From NCBI GenBank assembly GCA_002731295.1, contig PCBE01000074.1:20828-30520 (forward strand): 9,693 nucleotides of DNA, given 5' to 3'. The position numbers and the translations under genes were made by a program. Source of the stretch: Acidiferrobacteraceae bacterium (lineage in GTDB: Bacteria; Pseudomonadota; Gammaproteobacteria; Arenicellales; UBA868). The notes beneath the pieces are model-generated. The model saw only the letters and a program-made list of their open reading frames with translations, made no database searches and was not told the origin of the DNA. Below, piece after piece: positions 1 to 6,119 of this stretch. Every line of letters begins with the position of its first letter. Within the stretch, counting starts at the first letter, position 1.

Positions 1-1565
1 TTGATCTGAAAGCGCTGACCGCTGTCGTCCTCTAGTACCTCATAGACTCCGGCCGGGCAGTAGCGTTGTGCCGGCTCCTGCCAATTTGGAAGATTAACAA
101 TAATGGGGACATTTTCATCGCCAAGTTTCAGGTGAGCCGGTTGGTCTTCCTCGTGATAGGTATTGGTCAGGAATACTGATGAATTGCGGTCAAAGGTCAG
201 TTCACCGTCCGGCTTGGGGTATTCCAAGGCTGGAGCACTGGCGGCATCAATAAAACTGTCGTGGTCGCTGTGTTTGTCGCGCAACGTGAAAGGCAGTTTT
301 CCCCTGAACCAGTTCTGGTCGACGTAGTTGAATGCACCACCCAGGTAGGTTCCGAATTGGTGTAGCGCAGGGCCGAAGTTTCTCGAGCGTTTTAGTTCAT
401 CGATCAACCATGAACGTTCCAGATTGGTTTGATAGTGCGTGTGATCCTTGCCGCCCGGATCGTTGTCAGCCAGCACCTGGAATACTGTTTCAGCCACCAC
501 CATTCCGGATTTCATTGCGGTATGCGTTCCTTTAATTTTGGCAAAATTCAATGTACCGGCATCACAGCCAACCAGGAAGCCACCGGGGAAAGACATTTTA
601 GGCAGAGAATTAAAGCCCCCTTTCGTGATGGCACGTGCGCCATAGGTGATCCGTTTACCGCCGCTGAGGTATTTCCTGATCTGCGGATGAGTTTTATATC
701 TTTGTAGTTCTTCAAAAGGGTTCAGATGCGGGTTACTGTAGTTCAGGTCAACAATGAGTCCCAGGGCGATCTTGTTGTCTTCCAGATGGTAGAGAAAAGA
801 ACCGCCAGTTGCACCGTGTTCGGACAAAGGCCAACCGGCCCCATGAATAACGAGCCCCGGTTGATGAATCGTGGGGTCAACCTCCCAGAGTTCTTTGAGG
901 CCTATGCCGTAGTGCTGCGTAGAGCGTTCATGATCTAAGGCATACTGACGCGTGAGTTGTTTGCCGAGATGTCCGCGACAGCCTTCCGCAAACACGGTGT
1001 ATTTGGCGTGCAGTTCCATTCCGGGTTCGTAGGTGGGTTTGCGGTCACCGGCAGATGAAATCCCCATTTCTCCTGTCGCGACACCTTTGACGGCACCGAG
1101 TTCGCTGAATAGGATCTCGTTGGCGGGAAATCCCGGGAAAATCTCTACACCCAGGGCCTCGGCCTGCTCTCCTAGCCAACGTACGACTTTACCCAGGCTG
1201 ACGATGTAGTTGCCATTGTTGTGCATGGTTTGAGGAATAGTGAAGTTAGGCACCTTTATGCTTTTGGTTTGATTCCGGTAGAAGAAGACTTCGTCCCGGG
1301 TAACCGGGGTAGTCAGCGGGGCACCACGTTCCTGCCAATCGGGAAAGAGTTCTGATAGGGCTCTGGGTTCTATAACCGCTCCCGAGAGGATATGAGCGCC
1401 GACTTCGGAGCCCTTCTCAAGCACAACAACACTGATTTCTTTATCATGTTCCTGAGCGAGTTGCATCAGACGACAGGCTGCCGAAAGTCCGGCAGGTCCC
1501 GCACCGACAATTACAACGTCGACTTCCATAGACTCGCGTTCTACGGGGATCGTATCCTCAGTCAT
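1..1565 (-). CDS. Electron transfer flavoprotein-ubiquinone oxidoreductase (ETF-QO), C-terminus cut by window edge
   Basis: Inner-membrane-associated flavoprotein that takes electrons from reduced ETF, charged by acyl-CoA dehydrogenases, and passes them to ubiquinone. Reading the minus strand from ATG at 1565 gives 521 uninterrupted codons to position 3. An FAD-binding Rossmann motif (VVIVGAGPAGLSAA) lies at residues 17-30, followed by the GAHILSGAVIEP segment at 57-67. The conserved tracts TYGARAITKGG (307-317) and GCDAGTLNFAKIKGTHTA (333-350) are also typical of ETF-QO, as is RYCPAGVYE near 501-509. C503 is the expected first ligand of the C-terminal [4Fe-4S] cluster. The remaining CxxCxxC ligands and roughly 30-40 residues lie left of the window. 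The usual bacterial length is about 550 residues. No frameshift was seen. A weak purine-rich RBS (AAAGGCAG) precedes the start. It is transcribed divergently from the acyl-CoA-type SDR at 1708. No etfA/etfB genes are in the window. Family assignment is secure. Confidence 0.96.
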   Translation of the reverse strand, partial: MTEDTIPVERESMEVDVVIVGAGPAGLSAACRLMQLAQEHDKEISVVVLEKGSEVGAHILSGAVIEPRALSELFPDWQERGAPLTTPVTRDEVFFYRNQTKSIKVPNFTIPQTMHNNGNYIVSLGKVVRWLGEQAEALGVEIFPGFPANEILFSELGAVKGVATGEMGISSAGDRKPTYEPGMELHAKYTVFAEGCRGHLGKQLTRQYALDHERSTQHYGIGLKELWEVDPTIHQPGLVIHGAGWPLSEHGATGGSFLYHLEDNKIALGLIVDLNYSNPHLNPFEELQRYKTHPQIRKYLSGGKRITYGARAITKGGFNSLPKMSFPGGFLVGCDAGTLNFAKIKGTHTAMKSGMVVAETVFQVLADNDPGGKDHTHYQTNLERSWLIDELKRSRNFGPALHQFGTYLGGAFNYVDQNWFRGKLPFTLRDKHSDHDSFIDAASAPALEYPKPDGELTFDRNSSVFLTNTYHEEDQPAHLKLGDENVPIIVNLPNWQEPAQRYCPAGVYEVLEDDSGQRFQI

Positions 1566-1707
1566 CAGTTACTGCCTTTTGTGAATCCCAATCGCCGTAG
1601 ATTAACGGGCCTCAGTGATACATGGAAGCCTCTAATGGGAAAATTCTGCTATAAAGTAAGCAATTTCTAATCGGCCAAGAAATGGCACCTGTCGGAGGAT
1701 GTAATTT
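1566..1707. promoter_or_regulatory. Divergent intergenic region between ETF-QO and the SDR operon
   Basis: These 142 bp separate two divergent genes, so promoters for both probably lie here. The AT-rich core is around 1641-1670. On the plus strand there is a good extended -10 (annotated separately). On the minus strand TTTATA (complement of 1650-1655) with TTGGCC (complement of 1673-1678) at 17-bp spacing is only a weak match, and would overlap the rightward promoter. I looked for palindromic operators, including PsrA-like CAAAC/GTTTG and LiuR-like boxes, and saw none. No RNA gene or small ORF with coding character was recognised. Confidence 0.45.
1647..1655 (+). promoter_or_regulatory. Candidate extended -10 promoter for the SDR-permease-peptidase run
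   Basis: TGCTATAAA combines a TGn extension with a hexamer matching TATAAT at five of six positions. There is no good -35 hexamer at 16-18 bp upstream, which fits an extended -10 promoter but also lowers certainty. It would give a 5' leader of roughly 45 nt before the ATG at 1708, with the GGAGG Shine-Dalgarno at 1694-1698 in that leader. Confidence 0.4.
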
Positions 1708-2472
1708 ATGGACCTGAGAAATCAATCAGCCGTGGTGACAGGAGGCGCTTCCGGTATGGGCGCAGTCACAGCGAGCGCATTGGCTGCAAGAGGGGCCCGG
1801 GTTGCTGTTCTTGATATCAACCAAACAGCAGCACAGGACAAGGCGGACGAATTTGGCGGTGTGGGTATCGCCTGTGATGTGGCTGACGCGGAATCCGCTG
1901 CATCTGCTGTAGAGCGGGTTGTGGCCGAGATAGGTCCGCCGCGAGTGGTTGTTAACTGCGCAGGAATCGCTTTAGCGGGCCGCATTATTGGTCGTGATGG
2001 CCCCCATGATCTGGGCCAATATCAAAAAGTCATTAATGTGAATCTGATTGGAACATTCAACGTGCTGCGCCTGACCGCTGCAACAATGTCAGAACTGGAT
2101 TTAATTGGAGACAGTGGTGGGCGCGGTGTCATTATCAACACCGCATCGGTTGCGGCCTACGATGGGCAAATCGGACAGGCTGCATACAGTTCTTCCAAGG
2201 GCGGTGTGGTTGCACTGACGCTGCCCGCCGCGCGCGAGCTTGCACGGTTCGGGATACGGGTAATGACCATCGCACCTGGATTAATCAAAACACCGATGCT
2301 CTCCGGCCTGCCCAAGGAGGTACAGGAGAGCCTCGCCGACCAGGTTCCTTTTCCACCGAGACTTGGTGAGCCTGAAGAATACGCATCGCTGGTCGAGCAT
2401 ATCATCGACAATGAGATGCTCAACGGAGAAGTGATCCGGCTTGACGGTGCTATCCGGATGCAACCCAAGTAG
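1708..2472 (+). CDS. Type II 3-hydroxyacyl-CoA dehydrogenase / 3-hydroxy-2-methylbutyryl-CoA dehydrogenase-like SDR (HSD17B10-like)
   Basis: Classical short-chain dehydrogenase of 254 residues, predicted to oxidise (2-methyl-)3-hydroxyacyl-CoA to the 3-oxoacyl-CoA with NAD+ in the cytosol. The cofactor motif TGGASGMG is at residues 11-18, with acidic D36 after the second strand favouring NAD+ over NADP+. The structural motif NCAG is at 83-86. The catalytic tetrad is N112, S147, Y160 and K164. Stretches such as INTASVAAYDGQIGQAAYSS, GIRVMTIAPGL and the C-terminal NGEVIRLDGAIRMQP closely follow human HSD17B10, which acts in isoleucine breakdown, rather than generic FabG. A GGAGG Shine-Dalgarno (1694-1698) sits 9 nt before the ATG. 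It is first of three plus-strand genes, with 25 nt to the permease. Its divergent neighbour is ETF-QO, which fits branched-chain acyl-CoA oxidation. Exact substrate is inferred; a general short-chain 3-hydroxyacyl-CoA or steroid dehydrogenase is the alternative. Confidence 0.9.
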   Translation: MDLRNQSAVVTGGASGMGAVTASALAARGARVAVLDINQTAAQDKADEFGGVGIACDVADAESAASAVERVVAEIGPPRVVVNCAGIALAGRIIGRDGPHDLGQYQKVINVNLIGTFNVLRLTAATMSELDLIGDSGGRGVIINTASVAAYDGQIGQAAYSSSKGGVVALTLPAARELARFGIRVMTIAPGLIKTPMLSGLPKEVQESLADQVPFPPRLGEPEEYASLVEHIIDNEMLNGEVIRLDGAIRMQPK

Positions 2473-2497
2473 GCCCGGACCCATCACCTCGAACTGA

Positions 2498-4282
2498 TTG
2501 ATTACTGTGACCTACCAACAATCGGGCCTGTTCATCGTGTTGGGGCTGCTGTTTGTAATGCTGGTCTGGGGTCGTATTCGATACGATCTCGTTGCGTTTG
2601 CTGCCCTGACGATTGCGGTCTTAAGCGGTCTGGTCGACGCAGAAGCAGCTTTTGCCGGCTTTGGGCATCCGGCTACAGTGATTGTGGCCATGGTGCTGGT
2701 CGTCAGTCGTGGCCTGGCAAATTCGGGAGCAGTGGAACTGATCGCCCGGTTTGTAGTACGCGGTGGTGCGGCACTGTCTACCCATATCAGCCTGATTTCG
2801 GTGATCGGAGCAGCACTGTCGGCGTTGATGAATAACGTGGCGGCTCTTGCATTACTGATGCCTGTAGATATGGAAGCTGCCAACCGAGCCAAGCGCAGTC
2901 CTTCTTTGACACTGATGCCACTGTCGTTCGCGACCATTCTCGGCGGTATGGTGACCCTGATTGGTACCCCGCCAAATATCGTTGTTGCAACATACCGCGG
3001 GGAAGCGCTCGGGGAGGCGTTCACCATGTTCGATTTTGCAGCTGTCGGTATCGTGGTGGCCGTGGTTGGTGTTGTGTTTGTCTCACTTGTCGGCTGGAGG
3101 TTGTTGCCTGCTGAGCGCCGGCGTCACAACACCAGGCAGGAACTACAGGACCTTACCGGTTATGTGGCGGAAGCCCGGGTCACTGAGGACGCCGTGGTCG
3201 CTGGTAATGTCCTCGATCAGTTGTACCCGCTGGCGGAGGAGTATGACGTTGCCGTGCTCGGTCTAATTCGTGCGGGTCGACGGATGTCAGGGTTTGCCCG
3301 GGGCCGTGTTGTCAGAACCGGTGATTTTGTCGTTATCCAGGGAGGTGTGGAGTCGATGGATAAGTTCATCGGTGCCGCCGGTCTTGAATATGCATCAGCA
3401 CAGAAAAGTGCTGGCGTTCTGGCGGATAACCAGATTCTAGTAGAGGTGGTGGTCCCGGACGGCGCCCGAATCCAGGGACGTTCGGCGATGAGTCTCCGAC
3501 TCGCTGCCAGGCACAATAGCATGCTTCTTGGTGTGTCAAGACAAGGTCGCCAATTCAGGGAAAGAATCAGAAAGTTGAAGATCAGAGCTGGCGATATTCT
3601 GTTGCTGTCCGGGTCTGAAGACGAACTGTCGGATGTGGCGGGATGGCTGGGCTGCCTGCCATTGGCCGAGCGGGGGCTTGTGGTGATTCAACGAAAAAAA
3701 GCGTGGTTGGCAATCGGCCTTTTTGCAGTTGCGATTGCTGCCGCCACAACCGGAATGGTCTACCTGCCAGTTGCCCTGGCAGCCGCTGCCCTGATCTATG
3801 TGATCGCGGGACTGGTGCCTTTATCGCAGTTGTACGAGTCAATTGAGTGGCCGGTCATTGTGTTGCTGGGCTCATTGATACCGATAGGCATCGCACTTGA
3901 AAGCAGCGGCGCTGCTGAGTTGATTGCGAAAACCATTATCGAGTGGACAGACGGACTGCCTATTGTGTTTATTTTGGTCATCATCATGGTTGTCACGATG
4001 ACGCTGTCCGACATGCTCAACAACGTTGCCACTGCACTGATCGCCGCGCCCATCGCTGTCGAACTGGCCGTGCGACTGGATGTCAGTCCAGACCCGTTTC
4101 TGATGGCGGTTGCCGTAGCTGCATCCTGTGCGTTTCTGACACCCATCGGACACAAGAACAATACCATTATCCTAGGGCCGGGTGGATACCGTTTCGGCGA
4201 CTACTGGAGAATGGGGTTGCCCCTGGAAGTGCTGGTGGTTGCGGTGGGGGTGCCCATGATTCTCTGGGTGTGGCCGCTTTGA
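2498..4282 (+). CDS. SLC13/DASS-family permease with two internal RCK_C (TrkA-C) domains
   Basis: Integral inner-membrane protein of about 594 residues, probably a cation- or proton-coupled anion transporter; the substrate is unknown. Hydrophobic segments fill residues 11-204 and 403-592. Between them is a hydrophilic insert with two RCK_C-type domains, about 222-298 (ending in the RVVRTGDFVVIQGG turn) and 310-392 (KIRAGDILLLSGSEDEL). The two membrane halves carry matching signatures: SALMNNVAALALLMP (108-122) with IGTPPNIVVA (155-164), and SDMLNNVATALIAAP (504-518) with PIGHKNNTIILGPGGYRFGD (549-568). This is the inverted-repeat pattern of the family. Canonical SNT motifs read MNN and LNN here. 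The start is not ATG: TTG 2498 or in-frame GTG 2507 are possible, and neither has a clear Shine-Dalgarno. The next Met (residue 21) lies within the first membrane helix. It starts 25 nt after the SDR stop, so translational coupling is plausible. It could carry sulfate, dicarboxylate or another organic anion. Confidence 0.87.
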   Translation: MITVTYQQSGLFIVLGLLFVMLVWGRIRYDLVAFAALTIAVLSGLVDAEAAFAGFGHPATVIVAMVLVVSRGLANSGAVELIARFVVRGGAALSTHISLISVIGAALSALMNNVAALALLMPVDMEAANRAKRSPSLTLMPLSFATILGGMVTLIGTPPNIVVATYRGEALGEAFTMFDFAAVGIVVAVVGVVFVSLVGWRLLPAERRRHNTRQELQDLTGYVAEARVTEDAVVAGNVLDQLYPLAEEYDVAVLGLIRAGRRMSGFARGRVVRTGDFVVIQGGVESMDKFIGAAGLEYASAQKSAGVLADNQILVEVVVPDGARIQGRSAMSLRLAARHNSMLLGVSRQGRQFRERIRKLKIRAGDILLLSGSEDELSDVAGWLGCLPLAERGLVVIQRKKAWLAIGLFAVAIAAATTGMVYLPVALAAAALIYVIAGLVPLSQLYESIEWPVIVLLGSLIPIGIALESSGAAELIAKTIIEWTDGLPIVFILVIIMVVTMTLSDMLNNVATALIAAPIAVELAVRLDVSPDPFLMAVAVAASCAFLTPIGHKNNTIILGPGGYRFGDYWRMGLPLEVLVVAVGVPMILWVWPL

Positions 4283-4355
4283 CACGTCGCGTGCCGACCC
4301 TGTGTTCTGTATGTAACCTCGAGGTGGAGTACCGGAACATCGAAGGAGTTGGGGC

Positions 4356-5570
4356 ATGACACTGGGAATAGGCGGGTCTACAGTAGCGCAAGAGTTAAGC
4401 CGGCTTGAACAGTCTTCTGTCTATCAACCGATCACAGTCGATGAGCGCTTGACCAGAATCGAGAAGGCACAGCGCCTGATGTTCGACCAAGGTATTGATG
4501 CTTTGTTTCTCGAGGCCACGGCCAGTCTAGTCTACTTCACCGGCCTTAGACTGTGGGCGACTGAGCGGCTACACGGCGCCATCATTCCTGCTGATGGTGA
4601 GGTGATCTACATCAGCCCTGCTTTTGAGGCACAAAAAACGAGGGCAATGCTCCTGTTTGGTAGCGACATTCGGGTATGGGATGAGCATGAAGCCCCGGCC
4701 CGTTTGGTTGTTGATATTGTTGCGTCACGTTATGGATCAGGTGCGGTTGTAGCGATCGATGAGGCCGCTCCATTTTTTGTGTACGATGCCTTTCGCCAAG
4801 CCGCTCCCGGATTTGATTATGTGAACGGTAGTCGGATCACCGGGCCGTGCCGAATAAGAAAGTCAGATGCCGAGATTGCCCTGATACAGCACGCCATGGA
4901 CGTTACTCTAGAGATTCATGCCAGTGCAGCACGTATCATGCGCGAGGGGATCACAACCACCGAGGTTCAGCAGTTTTTAAGTGATGCGCATTTAAAGCTG
5001 GGTGCTGATGGCGTACCGCCGTTCAGAATAGTGCTGTTCGGGGAGCCGACAGCTTATCCGCACGGGGTACCCTATCCTCAGGTTCTGCACGAGGGAGACA
5101 TGGTTCTCATTGATGTCGGCGCAACATTCGATGGCTATTTTTCAGATATCACCAGGTCCTATGTGTTTGGAGACCCCAACGCGCGGCAGCGTGAAATCTG
5201 GGATCTAGAGAAAAAAGCCCAGTCATCCGTATTTGCTGCAGCTGGGGTGGGTGTTCCTGCGGAACAACTGGACAGCGCAGCGCGACTGGTGATTGAGTCG
5301 GCGGGTCTGGGTCCCGGTTATTCAGTCCCTGGGTTGCCGCACAGAGCAGGCCATGGCCTCGGGCTGGACGTGCATGAGCCGCCCTATCTGGTCAAGGGAA
5401 ACAAAATTGAACTGGCCAAAGGCATGTGTTTTTCGAACGAACCCATGATTTGTGTTTACGGGGAATTCGGTGTTCGGCTCGAAGATCATATTTATATGAC
5501 CGATGACGGGCCTTGCTGGTTTACAGAACCAAGTTGGTCCATTGATGATCCGTTCAACTTGGATGGATAA
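4356..5570 (+). CDS. M24 family metallopeptidase (Xaa-Pro peptidase / prolidase-like)
   Basis: Cytosolic, 404 residues, no signal peptide or membrane segment. Expected to cleave a peptide bond next to proline with two divalent metal ions; the precise substrate is unknown. A creatinase-like N-terminal domain spans about 30-165 (MFDQGIDALFLEA, LVYFTGLRLWATER), and the pita-bread catalytic domain spans about 170-390. All five metal ligands are present: D253 and D264 (LIDVGATFDGYFSDITRSY), H333 (AGHGLGLDVHEPP), E362 (SNEPMI) and E376 (VRLEDHIYMT). The accessory active-site histidines H236 (AYPHG) and H340 are also present. The N-terminal TLGIGG and C-terminal SIDDPF resemble a group of gammaproteobacterial Xaa-Pro peptidase homologues that I recall. 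AAGGAG at 4343-4348, 7 nt upstream, supports the ATG. It follows the permease by 73 nt on the same strand with no evident terminator, so is probably co-transcribed. It is convergent with the VOC gene. Confidence 0.92.
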   Translation: MTLGIGGSTVAQELSRLEQSSVYQPITVDERLTRIEKAQRLMFDQGIDALFLEATASLVYFTGLRLWATERLHGAIIPADGEVIYISPAFEAQKTRAMLLFGSDIRVWDEHEAPARLVVDIVASRYGSGAVVAIDEAAPFFVYDAFRQAAPGFDYVNGSRITGPCRIRKSDAEIALIQHAMDVTLEIHASAARIMREGITTTEVQQFLSDAHLKLGADGVPPFRIVLFGEPTAYPHGVPYPQVLHEGDMVLIDVGATFDGYFSDITRSYVFGDPNARQREIWDLEKKAQSSVFAAAGVGVPAEQLDSAARLVIESAGLGPGYSVPGLPHRAGHGLGLDVHEPPYLVKGNKIELAKGMCFSNEPMICVYGEFGVRLEDHIYMTDDGPCWFTEPSWSIDDPFNLDG

Positions 5571-5619
5571 AATTCACCCGAACACAGTAGATTAAACGGG
5601 TAGTTATGTTGTTGCAGGC

Positions 5620-6084
5620 TTAGCGCCTTGATGTAACAGGTTTTTGTATCAGTTCGACTGTTATGCCGTCAGGGTCACGTAGATAAACGGCCTTACCACC
5701 CTGGTTCGGCCCTTGATCGACTGTAGTTATTTGGCCGATCGGATGCACATTGTGTTTCAAGGCCAAGGTCACGATCGCATCGATATCTTCAACATCAAAA
5801 GCGATATGGGCAAATCCTACATCGCAGGGACGGGGCCGGACTTCGCTGCGATCGGGTGGGGCAAGATATTCGATCAGCTCCAAGGTGTGGCCCGGACCAT
5901 GCAAATAGGCGATCATCACATCCGATTCGCTGACACCGGTTATGCTCTGAATGACTGATTTGGACCGTGGCAGTTTAGGTGTGGCTGTGAACCCGAGAAC
6001 GTCTCTGAAAAAGGCAATACTTCGATCCAGGTCAGATACCGTAAAGCTGGTGTGATTTGTCGATATAACTCCGGCATTTGTCAT
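5620..6084 (-). CDS. VOC superfamily (glyoxalase-fold) metalloprotein
   Basis: Small cytosolic protein of 154 residues made of two paired beta-alpha-beta-beta-beta modules (about 6-75 and 88-148). The four expected metal-ligand positions are all filled: H11 (NHTSFTV), E69 (HTLELIEY), H93 (FAHIAFDVED) and E144 (DGITVELIQ). This H/E/H/E set is typical of glyoxalase I and methylmalonyl-CoA epimerase, rather than the three-ligand set of extradiol dioxygenases. The RDPDG turn before the last strand is the common glyoxalase/dioxygenase signature. The reaction is not determined; an isomerase, epimerase or lyase on a thioester or related compound is possible. It begins 35 nt after the acyl-CoA ligase stop on the same strand, so the two are probably co-transcribed and may share a pathway. 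The Shine-Dalgarno is weak (a GAG about 10 nt before ATG). The 49-nt gap to the convergent peptidase gene holds no strong terminator. Confidence 0.87.
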   Translation of the reverse strand: MTNAGVISTNHTSFTVSDLDRSIAFFRDVLGFTATPKLPRSKSVIQSITGVSESDVMIAYLHGPGHTLELIEYLAPPDRSEVRPRPCDVGFAHIAFDVEDIDAIVTLALKHNVHPIGQITTVDQGPNQGGKAVYLRDPDGITVELIQKPVTSRR

Positions 6085-6119
6085 AGAAAGTTACTCGGAA
6101 TAGAAATTGTTTGTTGTGG

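Noticed and set aside
2512..3027. 171-codon open frame on the minus strand
   Set aside because: It lies entirely opposite the permease gene, has a low-complexity Ala/Thr/Ser-rich translation with no recognisable domain, and is explained as the antisense shadow of a real coding frame.
3943..4359. 138-codon plus-strand open frame overlapping the end of the permease
   Set aside because: It is a shifted frame of the permease, Cys/Arg/His-rich with no family resemblance; the permease frame carries the conserved motifs.
4356..5570. M24 protein as a DddP-type DMSP lyase
   Set aside because: DddP is also of the M24 fold, but this protein keeps the peptidase-type GHGLGLDVHEPP segment with the second histidine (H340) and the AYPHG histidine. 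As I recall, DddP has a different sequence after its metal-binding histidine. A peptidase is the simpler call.
1597..5600. Similar strings GTAGATTAACGGG (1597-1609) and GTAGATTAAACGGG (5587-5600), both in intergenic DNA
   Set aside because: They differ by one inserted base, are not palindromic and sit in unlike contexts (divergent versus convergent gaps); two copies are too few to call an element.
5576..5601. ACCCG/CGGGT pair in the convergent gap as a bidirectional terminator
   Set aside because: The stem is only 5 bp with a 16-nt loop and there is no T-run on either strand.
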